From: Styela clava
Lineage: Eukaryota > Chordata > Ascidiacea > Stolidobranchia > Styelidae
Direction of reading: 5' to 3'
Assembly (NCBI RefSeq): GCF_964204865.1
Contig: NC_135255.1
Coordinates: 12,801,135 to 12,865,134 of the forward strand
DNA: 64,000 nt
Shown here: positions 14,401 through 27,442 of the stretch, one piece after another
How positions within the stretch are numbered: position 1 is the stretch's first letter
How the letters are laid out: each line of letters starts with the position of its first letter
The notes under the pieces: generated by a model
What the model saw: the letters and a program-made list of their open reading frames with translations, nothing else
What the model was told of the DNA's origin: nothing
Database searches by the model: none
Translations under genes and position numbers: made by a program

Positions 14401-17400
14401 AGTCAACTGTTTACAGTGATTCATTTCTCATCATTTAGGATAGTGCCATAAATTGTTTGTTTGCATATAGTCTGAAAGAACGTATATACGAGCAAGGGAT
14501 TTCACCCGCGCAATCAGTAACTGAGAAAAATTAACATTTTAGTCGGATTTTTGAAACCTGTTTTGCTTACAAAGTATTAGGTTTGTCTATTTTGATATTA
14601 AAAATCGATGTTAATGAATCAAATTGAACTCTGAATTCAAAATAAGAAAATATGATATCTAGGTTTGTAAACAAAATACAAACAGCCATCACATTCCGCG
14701 ATTCAAGTAGTTGACAACTTTTCCAAACTGTCTAAAACAGAAGGACACTCAAATCAAAGTATGCTTACTAATATGTCGAAATTAATGATTAATGTGTCGG
14801 ATATTGGAGCTAATGATCGGATTTCATGATATTGTTATGTTTGTATTACGAATTGTAATGAAAATAAAATTACAAACAAAATAACCTGCATTTTGAAGTA
14901 ACCTGTGAACGCGTAATGACTACACTGTCATATATTTCTTCTACACATGTCATATATAAGTTTGTTCAGTCATGCTTTCGATGATGTTCCGGTTATAATT
15001 TACGCGTCAAAAACAGTGGATATATTGAATATGTTCTGCTGTATATCATTACGCCACTTATGGTGTCGTGAAAGTAAACATACTTCTAATGGAACGTGCT
15101 CTTTGTCTATTTTTCTAAATTGAAGTGCCAAACACATTAAGCTATAGGGAAGAGCCACACACAAATTAAAACATGTTGCATCCTGGTATGCATTGACTAA
15201 TTAATTGAAATATTTGTGCGTTGCGAATTTGAATTGTCACCTGATTATACAGATAAATTTTATTTGCAGTTTAGGGATAAATAAGGATGGATGTGTCGAC
15301 TCGGTTATTCCAAATAATTGAGGTAGTAAATGTATTTCAACTTGATTATCGTAATTGAGAAAGTGTGGGTTGCCACATTTTGAATAATCCTTCGTGTAAA
15401 TTTTGCCTTTCAAAGAAAAATGTCTGAAAAAAGGGGTTTGTCATTTATTATAATCCGAAACCATATTCATTTGACAACCCAGTCTGAGCTTTTAAAAGCT
15501 GTCGTCTGTATTTAGATTGCAATACCTCAAAGATGACCGATGTTATCTCAGGTATATTGTGGGATATTCGCTAAAATCAACAAAAGATTTTCTGCGAATG
15601 TCACCTGGTGGGAGTGGTTGTCAGTATTCAAGAGTTTAAGTCGCGCGTAAACACACATTTAAAGCAAATTAGGTAAATTTGCGTTCCTGGAATCAGTAAT
15701 TCTGACGACTATTGAAGTCATAATATCGTCGATTAGATAGACCTCGTTAAACATATACACTTACTTTTGCATAAGAAGATAGTTTCTTGCCTTCGCTTGT
15801 TATAGCCATGCCAATTTAAACTAATATATATTACTCAGTCCGCGTTCAGAAGTTTCATTTTTTTTTTTGCGTAAGAAAAGATAATCATCAAATTTTAAAC
15901 ATGAAAAAGAAAGCATATCTGAATTACGCAAAGATAAAATTACTCAGACCTCCTGAAGTAAGCGCACCAAAATGGCGCTCAACCTGAACTCAGGTTTTGT
16001 ACCAGGTTAGGATTCAGGTTATGCGACATCTTGGTGCGCATACTTCAGGAGTAACAATTACTCTTTATATTCCAATTCTAATCATTGTCATTTTAAAACA
16101 GTAGTCGGCAAACTGTGGCCATTTTCCCCGAGAGCATATTTGTGAAGCCGTCGACGGCCTCACTATTATTACATAAAATCAAAAATTTTCCATACATTTA
16201 TGATAATCTGCGCACCGATTTATGTCGCAATAATGATTGTTGCACGACATTTGTTTTGTAGTTGAAGGTAGTTGAAGCACACGCAAGCTGATGGTATGTC
16301 CTTTACTTGCCAAACGTGCCCACCGCTCGTTTTAGTTATCAGTTTAGTTTATTTTAATTTTTAAAATTTGGTATTTGGTAAATATTTTATTGTTGAGCAT
16401 TATTCAAAATCTGCTTGCTTGATCGTTCAACTTGTCGTAGGTGCGCCGTAATCTGAAGTTTAATGTGGCAATTGTTTATAGGCGCATATTAATGAGGCCC
16501 GCACTCTATCGGAAATATGCATATTTGGCCGTAAGACATGAAGTTTGCTGACCAGTTCTAAAATGTATTGTATTTGATAAAACGCTTGAATCAAGTTTGC
16601 TATCAAGGTCTTCAAATTCAATTGGCTGATACCACATTAGAGTTCGTTTTAATCTAATTCTCCTCAGTCTTGCGTGTAGAATGATTGATAACAAAAGTGT
16701 TAACTGTTACTTTTATCGGTTTCTTGGAACAAAATGCTCGGGTATCGTATGGCAGTCTTCACCTTGATAGATGGCAGCTAACAAAACAATCAAAATCAGT
16801 ATCCGTGGCAAAGTTTTCTATGCATCTGAAAATCTGTTGACAACTGGCTACGTTTACACTGAAGCAACATTCAACAGAATTATTAAATTAGAATACAAAT
16901 ATGGACGTATTTGTTGTTACACATTCATGGTATACCGGTAATTAGACGGTAGTTTTTGTAAACTCACAATCATAGACTATACTTCATATACTATGAAGTG
17001 AACTTCGCTGCGTATTTTTAAAAACATTTTATCATATCTTATATACGCTATTTTGCCGGATGGGACACGACTTTTTATGGGTCACCGCATGTTAGTGATC
17101 CCCGTTTTGTGTCCTGGGAACCAGGAATCTTGTTCAAACAATTATATTGTTTCCGGCGTTTGCTGGTTCGGATGATCTGTAAGTGGTCTATGACAGACGC
17201 ATCCTTCACCCAGGGCTGTAAAATGAGCAGTTTAATTAGAAATTACATATAAGTAAACTGTGCTTTTATTATTTAATCACGAATAATTCAGGAATTTGGG
17301 TATAGCGGAAACTTATGATTGAAAAGTACAGTCTCTGATACTTTGTTACTTACAACGTAGAAAGTCAACATATTGTCATTGTCTTTTGAAAAATATTTTG

Positions 17401-20400
17401 TCAACTATAATGATGAGTAAATTAAAGTAAAATTGCTGTATTTTTCACATGTAATGTACTAAAAATATACCGCGATATAAAAACGACTCGTCCTGTTCCT
17501 GCAGGTCTAAATTTACACTTTATTCCCCAAACCTTAGACGACTCCCCAGGCGTGCAAAAGAAGTCGACCCGCCCAGATCGGTGCACAAAACACTTTGTCA
17601 AACTTGCCCTTTTTCGTGACTTTCGGCGATGAACGCGCATCTAATTACACAATAATGATCGTTTCAGATCATGTTGAAGCGAGAAAAACGAGCATCAAAT
17701 TTGAACCCTTGTTTTGTAATCTGAGTTGTCCATGGGCGATATAGGTAATTCCCATAAAAGTAGGTTAATGAGAAATAAACCAAAAAGTTACCTTCAACAA
17801 AACTACCATATAATAAATAATAAAAACGTTGATTTTGACATCATTATTTACAGGAAACAACGACGATGATGATTCTTCGCGTCCGATGTTAAAACGACAC
17901 AGAGCGTTTCATTTCGATGTAGATCAGATTCCGAAAGAAGATTCTCTGACAGCAGCTAAATTTCGACTTTACAAAGACATCTCCGACTTTTCGTTGGGAA
18001 ATACGACTCTGCGAGTAAACGTTTACCAGGCTACCACCGATCGGAATAGACAGTAGGTTCAAGTTGGAATATTTAGTAGTACAATACAATGTTGCCGCTC
18101 GATTAGGAAATACTGTTGCCACTTTTATGGTCCATTATATATCATATCTAATATTTTTTTTACAAATTTTCCCCTATTTAAGGTTTCAATTGTGGCATCT
18201 GGGTAGTCGAATTGTCAATTGCACTCAGGAAGGTTGGCTTGTGATTGACGTAACTTCTGCTTGTCAGAACTGGTTGAATTATCCTTACAATAATATGGGA
18301 CTAAGAGTATCGGTGGAAACGCTTGGAGGTAAATATTAAGAATTTATTATGCCTTCCTAAAATGAACTGTAGATAACATGAAGCCAAAGCCTTTTTGAGC
18401 ATGTCGTATATGAAAAAAAAAGTATTAGTTTGGCCTGTGGATATTTTTAAACAGATAGTTCATCCTTTTACCATTACTAAAGCGTCTTATGAGTCATTTT
18501 ATGATATCCAAATGGGAAAGGTGTAATTACAAATTTTCATCAAAATTTTAGATAGAGTAAAGTCGTCAAAGGCACAAAATTATAGACAATTTCTGATTAG
18601 ACCACTCGAGACCTTCTTTTATGTTTATAATATTCATTTTACATAACTTCAATCATCCATTGGGTAATTTCAACAAAGAAAAATAGCAACAGCAACATAC
18701 ACTATAATTATGAATTATATTAAAAATTGACTGATGGAAAAAAAGGATTTATCTCTGAAAATCATCCCATTCAATATAAACCTATATTGTAGATTTATCT
18801 CGGTATTAAATACAATATTCATTTTATTAAATAATTTGAGGTGTTTGTAAATTTTTTCGATATCAAAAAATTGTTAAACGCGTGGTGGTCATCAACCAGA
18901 CAGAAGTCAAAAAAAAAATTTAAGACTAGAACCTCAACAATATCTCGTATTTTATTTACATCGTTTATTTTATTCTCACCAAAATTAATAATCATGGAAA
19001 CGAATTTTCACTACATAAATTTATGCAATTAAAATATGTTCGAAATGCTTGGTATTTTAATCTCTTTCTCTCTAATTTACCGATTTCAGACTTTTTGAAT
19101 ATGTGGTCGTGTTTTGGTGTCAAGGTAGTCGTCGCTAAGCTCGTGCGCTGAGCTTTATATTATATTAACAATGCGATTGTGGATATACCGTTTTCACGTT
19201 ACAAATTAAGTATTACTAAATTATAGTAAACAAATTTTGTTGTATTTTTCGAGTCAATACGACAAAAAAAATATATTAACACAAAAATGAACTTGTTTCA
19301 TAGACATGACCTCTGCATAGTACATTAACAAAAGACATCAAATCCAACAAATTCCACATTTTCTCACCGAGATCGTATTTAACATTAAAATCATAATCAC
19401 GTCCGTTTTATGGACAAATTTTCCGGTTGAATCGGAACATACAAACGTTGGATTTATTCTTGTTTTGATATCTGATGTTGATGTCTGCAACCCCAGACAC
19501 GGAATCAAATTTAGGTCGTTTGAATTATTTGATTAGCCGACATGTGGCATTCGTATCGGTATTAAATTGCGTATAGATTGATTTCATGAACGCCATTTTG
19601 GTTTTTATGTAATATTTGATACTAAATATTTGAAGTGAAGATATTTAAGTTATTACGAGCTCGGTTGTAACTAATGTTTTTTGATGAAAATAAATTTCCC
19701 AAATATGGTTCTCGCTTCATCGGGATTGTTCTATTTACAGCAGGAATACAGACAATAACAAAATGCCCAATTCGTAGGATGCAAGACTTGAAATAAAGTT
19801 TTTGTTGCATATTTTCTACTTAGTAAATTTTATAATACATTTCTACAAACAATTTTATTGAATTCTTACATACGTAGAATATACTTTTATAGGAATGTAA
19901 ACCAAGATCACTATTTGAGGTAATAAAAATGAACAATTTATAATTATCTTCAAATATTGTCAACACAATGCGATTTGAAACCTAAATCTAAAAACATGGA
20001 CAAAATATTACTAATATTTGACAACACACGAAAGTATTTCTGCAGCATAGATCACCTCAATCCATTACCGTTGGTCAATAGCATAATATGAGCTTACACT
20101 TTTGGATTTTTTGCGTTAAATTCAGAATATTTGTGCCATTCTTACATGTATTTTTTGCATTGGGAAAACGAATTATTTCCCATTAAAGTCATTTAATTCA
20201 AAGCAGGTTCCTCCTTAGCTAGCCATTGCTCAAATTATCTTTAATTTTTTTTTGAGAATTAATAAAAAAAATGATTATTTTTTCACAGGTCGACTTATCA
20301 ATCTAAACAAAGCCGGTATAGTGGGAAAGAGAGGAGAATCTGCAAAACAAGCATTTCTCGTTACCTTCCTGACACAAGGTGTTGAAAATTTACCGGAAGA

Positions 20401-22924
20401 TTTATGGAAAGAAAAAAAGGAAAACAAGAAAGGAAATAGATATAAAAGAAACACAGCATATGATCGCAACCCGGATTACGGCTCTAATGAGGAATGTAAG
20501 TATAATTTCATATTAATCTAATATAGCATTTCGTAAAACAGTGTTTCGCAAGATATTCAAACACTAACCAATCCCCTTGAAAAACAAAAAACTAATGTAC
20601 AAGGACAGAAAAAATCCGCATATTTGGAGAAAGTATCTTGCCAATCCACACGAAGCATTATTAGTCGTTTATTAAAACTTGTAACAATTCAGATTTCGAC
20701 ATGTCAAAAGATGATTTTGATGGAAATGATATAACTCCTCAAACAGAAAACAGGAAAACAAAGAAAGCAACGAAAAAGAGCAAGGGTGGTTCTAAGAAAG
20801 GTTTGTTGTTTTTGCTTTTATTGTTATGAAAACATTTTTCCGTAATCTAGTCCAACCAAAAATTTTCAAAAAAAAACTAAAAAAAGTAAATATTATTTAT
20901 TTTTAAGTTTATTCTCGTTTTTTGCAAATTGATAGAACAATAATCATGTATTTTTTTATTTTCGCGCAAAGAGTTTTTTTTATGAAAATACTCTGTTTTT
21001 TCTTAACATTTGAATTTGCAAAAAATTATTGATTCACTTTCGGTACAAATTAAAGCTAATTATCCCCAAAACCAACCCATCCATCATCAAAATATCGTTT
21101 GAAAGAAACGAGATCAGTGTTTGTTCATTCTCATGGATAAGTTACAAAACACAGTTTAGTTATTCCCAAAAAAGGGTGAATGTCTTCAACTTTATGAAGT
21201 AACATAATTCTGTCGCCAAATGATCATAAAGCATAATGCAGGGAGTGCTGTGTTTGAGAAACCGTTGAGAAAGCAAACATTTCAGTGTCACCGTTTATGA
21301 TATACTTAGATAATTTGAATTGTGAAAATCTTTTCCCAATTTAACCAGCTTTTTATAAAATCCGTTAAATTGTGTTGTCTGACGCTTTATAACCATCCTA
21401 ACGATTCTTACTCACATCCTAATATAAAAAGCAATGTTTTAGCATAATATATTCTTAATTCAAGTTATGTTCACATTGACTAATAATAATATCAAAATGG
21501 TATTTGAAATGCAATTAAAAAAAATGAGAACTCTAAATTTATGATTTATACTTGCCGTGTAAATTCAGCCAATTTTTCTAATAGCAGATTGAAAAATTAT
21601 CCGTAAGCCACTCGAATTTAACCGTCTAATGTCGGACCTCTCGTGAATAGGTCAAGGAGATTTTAAACACCCAATATCCATTCGTCTGTGAAATTTGAGT
21701 TTCCTTAGCACCGCATAACGGACTATGATGCAACAGTGCATAAATCCTCATATGTCTTATATTTTGTTTGCAACGACTTTGATCAAAAAAATACTCAACA
21801 TGCCTTGGCTTTTAAACTTAACAATGCTATTGAATATTTTGAGACAATCCATGAAAACTGTTCTGCGTCGATAAGATTGTGTCTCTTCAATGTTTAATAT
21901 ATCAAATTCGTCTCCTCAGCCTACACCAAATATTTTTGTAGAAAAGACGTCTTCTACAAGTTTTTGTTTTGAAAATTTAAACAACTTTGTTATGAAACAT
22001 ATGCGAATTTCAATACTTTATCACTGTGAAAGCATGATACCGGAAGCTAGACCTGAGCGTTGGTCTGTCTCGAGTAAAGCCATTGCCCGATATTTCGTGA
22101 ATTCCATTCGTCTCAATCTCAGGATTGTCATTCGAATTAAAACTTTCATTTATTATTTACAGGATATTCTAGAAAAAGGCAACGAAACCGAGTACGTAAT
22201 AATATTCGTTTTGAAATGAATGATGCTTGTCACAGGGAAAAACTCTACGTTAGTTTTCAAGATTTAAATTGGGATGTAAGTAGCTAAAAACATAGAATTT
22301 ACTAACATAGAATTCACACGATCTGGGCTGATTGTCAATTGCAAGTTAACTGTACTACTTTTTAAACAGTGTCGTGTTTTGACAGAACAATACTATTTTA
22401 AGCACACTTGTAATTTTCAAATATTTTTACCACACTCGCAGGTGTGCTTTGGAGCAATTAAATCTTTTTGTTACCGAATTAAAACTTTCAATATCGTTAT
22501 AAAGGAACGTACGCCAGCTTCCAAGTACAAAATAAGTGATGTAAATAAGAAAAGAGAAAAGGTTTACTAAACTGGACTTTGTTTATGAGTCAAATTAAAT
22601 TTTCTCGCAATATTATATCGAGTTACATAAAATTTTTATAATCGACATGTTTTATTGTTTTAGGGATGGATCATTGCACCGGCTGGATATTGGGCATACC
22701 ACTGTCAGGGAGTCTGTCGTTTTCCTCTCAGCGCAAAAATGAATGCTACAAACCATGCAATAGTTCAAACACTTGTTCATTTGCTCGACCCTGACAGACT
22801 CCCGAAGCCATGTTGTTCCCCTACTAAACTCGACGCAATATCAGTTCTCTATTATGATGATAATAACAACGTCGTCTTCAAAAAATATAAAAATATGGTA
22901 GTCCTAACTTGTGGCTGCAACTAA
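8442..22924 (+). CDS. bmp5/6/7/8-like: BMP5/6/7/8-class TGF-beta ligand, seven exons
   Basis: Secreted BMP ligand. Exons inferred from GT/AG sites and unbroken phase: 8442-9390, 17854-18052, 18183-18328, 20289-20495, 20693-20800, 22163-22275, 22664-22924; 660 residues. The prodomain shows BMP7-class landmarks: [13 protein letters not shown] (about 154-166), [32 protein letters not shown] and [11 protein letters not shown]. The C-terminal knot has all seven cysteines (559, 588, 592, 624, 625, 657, 659), the LYVSF and WIIAPAGY motifs, the conserved N-glycosylation site at N601, and ends CGCN. RYKR (482-485) is the likely furin site; a second basic run lies at 540-548. The only hydrophobic segment is at 112-125, after a long charged N-terminus, so the true start may lie further in or the protein may use an internal signal anchor. 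The family binds type I/II BMP receptors and signals through Smad1/5. The class is certain; the exact paralogue is not. Confidence 0.93.
15950..16051. repeat. 102-bp foldback/MITE-like inverted repeat
   Basis: The left end CTCCTGAAGTAAGCGCACCA is mirrored by the right end, whose reverse complement begins CTCCTGAAGTATGCGCACCA. The middle is made of AACCTGA/TCAGGTT units. The whole unit can therefore fold into one long hairpin. A second, half-length copy lies at 55864-55930, which shows it is a dispersed repeat. No clear target-site duplication was seen. Confidence 0.75.
16099..16557. mobile_element. hAT-like non-autonomous element (degenerate)
   Basis: The left end CAGTAGTCGGCAAACTGTGG has the CAG(N)GTCGGCAAAC form typical of hAT terminal inverted repeats. 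The right end, read on the opposite strand, contains TGGTCAGCAAACTTCATG. The terminal three bases at the right end look mutated. Flanks are similar (TTTTAAAA on the left, TCTAAAAT on the right) but are not a perfect 8-bp duplication. No coding capacity. It lies inside BMP intron 1. Confidence 0.5.
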
Positions 22925-24126
22925 AATTATAATAGCATCAGAAGTCCACTGTAAACGTTACGGGAGACGATCATGTCACGAAGAGTTGGCTGACAGGAAA
23001 AGTGATCTTGGTGCCTGGGGGGCGTCAATATGGGAAGAGATGGGATAACAAATCGTAAATTACAATACACACGAAGAGAGTAGAAATGATAGGAAGTTAG
23101 AATTAGAAATTTCAGATTGCTATACGAAACAAAACGTTGAAAACAATCACAGTTACTATAAATTATTAAGATCGTATTATGTATATATCATTTGCTACAT
23201 CACTTATAAACGATTGTTACATCTCATTCCCAAGGAAGGGACTGTTTTAATAATTAGAAAGATGTTAACAATGATACAATGTATTAAAGTTGTACATACT
23301 AGCTTTTCAATTTTACATAATATTTGTCATTATTATTGATTTGGCTTTTATGCTTTATGTTTATCTAATTTATCCTTTAATTTTGTTCTAATAAACTTGG
23401 TTGTTATATTTTGGTTTATTGTTGTGACTTTACTGAGTTTTAGATCGCATTTAGTCAAAATCAAATCTTCAGAAATCTGTAAATCAGAGTTTTTGATGTG
23501 TTCATAACAAGTAATATCAGTTAAGTACAGAAGCCATGCGAACTCATGGAAACTTACGCACATCATTGATATTTCAAAATACAGGCAATCTAAATCATAT
23601 CTTGTCTTGGTAGGTACCACTCATAGACTCCTAGCAATTAGTTAAGAATATATGTCAATATAGTTGTATTATTCGCCGGTGCGTTTCGGTATACATACAG
23701 CTGTATCTCAGTCGATTCAAATGTAAAAATATTCAATTGTAGTTTAGAGTTAGACGAAACCCCGGTTTACACTTGAAAGATACGCCAGTTCAAAATAATT
23801 CTTCCAAATTCTGGCTCTCTAGCGACATCTTCCAGTGAGATAAAATATACAAAGTGGTATGGTTCCGATTTCTGTTCTATAAGCGTATCTGACCACACGA
23901 TTGTTAGGCATTGGGTACATGTAATTGTATATTTATGTTTGATTACTCTACCTACAGCTAATTACATCAGAAAATAATTTTTGCGTGATTGTTATTTGAA
24001 TTTATTCCCAATCAGTGAACTAATTATTAACAAAAACAACGATTGCGACACCACAAAATAGTTGACTACATGTTATCGAGTCGGGAGGTTTGGTAATACC
24101 TGTGGTGAAGTTGTGGTACTAGCGCT
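22925..24126. other. BMP 3' region and intergenic spacer
   Basis: Contains the probable BMP 3' UTR. The minus-strand open frame 23348-23620 has no recognisable motif and overlaps this presumed UTR. Nothing else can be supported. Confidence 0.4.
23390..23395 (+). terminator. Candidate polyadenylation signal AATAAA, BMP gene
   Basis: A canonical AATAAA 466 bp after the BMP stop codon, on the coding strand. It is a plausible 3'-end signal; no transcript evidence is available here. Confidence 0.35.
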
Positions 24127-26222
24127 ATGGGAAAACCAACAGCGCAAAATAACAACAATTCTAATAATACCAAACGGCATAATACCGGAAAGCAAATTCT
24201 TGGAATATTGCGAAAAAGAGTGAAGAAGAAGAAAAAGTCTACAAGCAGTTTGCTTTCTAAAACATTCGATAAATTTCGCAAAAGCGAACTTCGAGAAAAA
24301 CTTCCAGAATACTACATAGGACCCTCTACTTCAGTGTGCAGGTAATTTTATATTAAAACTATAAAAAAGTACTAAATTTACCGTACAGTTTGCAGTATTA
24401 ATCACCTACAAATATGATAAACATTGTCATTGTCTTTTGTGTCAATCGAGATCGACTATGTTACACGTTGATTATTGCCTCAATAGCCAAATGAAAGATA
24501 TGAGTTAAAGTAGCAAAAATTAAAAATAATATAGAAATGGATTTAAATTTCCATCTAACTGAATTAAAAGGGATTTTGAGTTGGGTTGGTGACGAATAAT
24601 AATTGACTTTCATATTGCTAAGGCTTACCGTGTGTATGGCATATATATATCTACACATCATGTGAGACGAAAGTTTCAATATATATATTGTTCATTACCG
24701 CTTGTACTTACCCATTGGCGTTTTGGACAGAAATCTTTGCATATTAATCAAATAAACTTTCGGCAACATTCATGTGGCATTATATATATATAACAAATTT
24801 CAACGCGAGACCTATTGAACGACAGATAAATTATTATAGCATAGTTACAACACAAACTGTAGGGTGTTTATGATTTATTTAATCCTGCGAGTGCCCAAGA
24901 TCTTGAACTGTTTTTCATCAATACTGTGGGATTTCCGAATGTTATGATTAATTTGTGTCTGATAATTCCAAAATTTGAAAGTTAAAATTGATTGACGTAG
25001 TCCCAAATGCAAGTAAAAATATATAGATTTCTATATCCCGAGAAAGCTAAACAACATATATATTGTACCTAGGGTAGAAACAATATACATAATAATACCC
25101 GTTCGTTATTTATTCCAGTTCGACTACGAAGACATGGACCAGCTATCTTGATGATGACAAGGTGATCACTAATTTACTATATATGTAAATGTTAATGTAT
25201 GTCAACAGTCTCGAGTTCAATTCAAACTAGGGAATATAAATTTGGATTTATTTACAAACAAACTTTTTGTTGTGCTGATTTTGAACACCAACTGAAATCG
25301 GCCTAGTCGAATTATTAGCCTAAACTAGAACTTCGAAGTACTCAAAACAGTTTCTGATGACGGCTTGTAATTTTTGAGTCGTATGTATATTAAAATCATT
25401 TGTTTATTTATTTAGTACTTTAGTCATTGGTGTTATAGCATTTATATCTCAACTATAATAGTTCTGTAAAGTATACAAAGCACAACCATATAATACAAAT
25501 AGCCATCTACAGATTTTAATCAGATATTTTATGTAGATTGGAATATTGGTTGACAATAAATGTTCATAATGCATTCATGACTTCAAACTGTAGAAGTGTT
25601 TTTTAAATGAAATTTGATGAATTTAACTGAATCACGGAAAAAAATGTCATTTCCCAATTTCATGAAACCGAAACGTGATTACCAGTCTTTATTATTTTCT
25701 ATCACATCACTGCAAAGATTATGAGAATACTATGCAAGGTTTCCTTCTTATCTTTTAATCTTTCTCTCTAAAGTTTTAGAGATTGTATTTGGGCTTTCAA
25801 GTGTTAACAGTCTTCAAAAAATTTAGTTTATTTACCACCTTGAATACACGCATAGAGCAGTACATGAACGTCACAGTGGCACGATTGTATTTTCATTTTC
25901 CGGTTTCGTTCGCGACTGTCGTAATAACCAGGCCATAGAATATGAAACACGATATTGAAAACAACAATCAACACCAAGCGTGCATATCTACAATGTGAAT
26001 GTGAATCAATTTTTCTATTTTCAGGAGGAATCCTACGACGAAGAAGACAACAATCAAAACATCGGAATGAAATTGGAAAATAAAAAGCAAATTGAATTGG
26101 CAAAAGAAATAGAGATGAAAGAAAAACTACTTGAAATTGAACGAGAAAGATTGGCAATTGCTAAAAAGCTAATCAGAGCTGAAAAACACATCCATGGGAT
26201 AAACAAGCATACTTCTCTCTAA
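24127..26222 (+). CDS. Uncharacterised basic/coiled-coil protein, three exons
   Basis: Exons inferred at 24127-24341, 25119-25161 and 26025-26222 (introns GTAATT..CCAG and GTGATC..TCAG, phases 2 and 0); 151 residues. The N-terminal third is Asn- and Lys-rich with a dense basic run (RVKKKKK, about residues 31-37) that could act as a nuclear localisation signal. A short acidic stretch (about 83-93) follows, then a charged amphipathic helix with repeated EIE/LEIERERL pattern (about 101-135), probably a coiled coil. No signal peptide or membrane segment. The C-terminal helix resembles the tails of many MADF/Myb-SANT-type proteins, but no DNA-binding domain is visible. Function unknown. ATTAAA lies about 35 bp after the stop. 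The splice model joins three frames without a stop, which supports it; the 43-nt middle exon is the weakest part. Confidence 0.6.
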
Positions 26223-26629
26223 TTATTTTTTTGCTTTTCACAATCAATCACGTTAATTAAAAATATTTTCCATGACGTTGGCAGTAAATACCATATACGG
26301 TTAATTTGTGTTGTTTGACCTCATTGAACGCACGGGGTAATCTGAAGTGAAGCGAATTACAAATTTCTCAGATTATCAATCAGCAAGGGCGATTTAAACA
26401 AAAAATTTGTCCTTGAAGATTCCAAAAAAACGACTTTGAACGGTTGTAATATGGAAAAGAATAATTGTCGTTAACGTTGACAAGGTTTGTCTGTCTATTA
26501 ACAACCCAGTTATCTGGTGAGCATTCAAGGATTCTTCAATACAGGCAAATCCAGGGTCATCTCTGTTATTGAGAGAGCGGTACCAGGCAATAATTAATGC
26601 TTGTATTAGATGTGATGGTTCATCTACGC

Positions 26630-26931
26630 CAGGAGTCGGCAACCTACGGCCGAGGGCCGGATCCGGCCCGCGACGCTTCACTGAATTACAGTAACAAAAC
26701 AGCTGTTTTAACAATTATATTCTTTACGTATCAGAATTTATTGTGAGACACGTGTAGACTAAAACATATTATAATCTAACAAGTATAAAATTCACAATTA
26801 CTCGTTTAATGAGCCTATAATGAAATTATAATTATAGACAAATGGCAACGAAACGCAGAAAAGTTGATGCTAAGTGCAAATGGTTCAATGACGCCGAAAA
26901 TATTCAAATGAAAATATTTTACCGTGGTTAG
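26630..26931 (+). mobile_element. hAT element remnant (left end plus transposase start)
   Basis: Begins CAGGAGTCGGCAACCTACGG, a hAT-type terminal sequence, followed by a GC-rich palindromic patch (CCGGATCCGG). About 210 bp in, an ATG at 26842 opens a short frame starting MATKRRKVDAKCKWFND, like the N-terminus of GTF2IRD2/ZBED-like hAT transposases; it stops at 26929-26931. No matching right end was found, so this is a truncated or internally decayed copy. Confidence 0.5.
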
Positions 26932-27442
26932 GTCATGAACCTTTTTTGTTTTTATTCCGAACGAAGGCAACATGCGTTGTCTTTCATCATTGGTTTCTAG
27001 AAGGTGAAACCAGGAAATATATCAGTAAATCACCTTCATGTTTATGCGTAATCTACATGCAATGTACGCGTTAATAAATCCGTGGTTTGACTCGATGGCA
27101 TTGAAGGTAATTAGCATCGCCATAATTTCAGATCAAATCAGATTATTCCCTTCAACCCGAGTTTTATAGAAGTAACAGAAGTATTCCGATCACGCGGAAA
27201 ATTGAATTTATATTTAAAATAATGTCGTCTATTGCATGTTACAGAAACAACGTGAAACTTTGCGTAAAGTTTTTCTTAAAACTAGTAAACATGAAATGAA
27301 AAAAACCTTAACATAACCATACACAATATAGCAACGTAATAAATATATTACTAGCGTTTAGAAAATAGCCAATTATAAGCAGTGTTTGTTGACGATATAA
27401 ATCACATCTTGATAAGTTATAAGCGTTACTTTTACTGCTGCA

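Larger units (their letters stand above)
9391..17853 (+). other. Intron 1 of the BMP gene (8.46 kb)
   Basis: Starts with donor GTGAGT and ends with TTTACAG. It separates the exon holding the N-terminus and early prodomain from the rest. No coding exon in phase with both neighbours was found inside. It carries a 102-bp inverted-repeat element (15950-16051) and a hAT-like MITE (about 16099-16557). Otherwise it is AT-rich sequence with short chance frames. By comparison with other BMP genes, a long first intron may hold enhancers; nothing in the sequence proves this. Confidence 0.8.

Noticed and set aside
21890-22219. 109-codon plus-strand ORF overlapping a BMP exon
   Set aside because: Its end reads BMP exon 6 in the wrong frame; the exon in its proper phase continues the BMP protein across both junctions.
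25828-26157. 109-codon minus-strand ORF with hydrophobic segments
   Set aside because: Antisense to exon 3 of the three-exon coiled-coil gene; its hydrophobic run is the complement of Glu/Lys codons.
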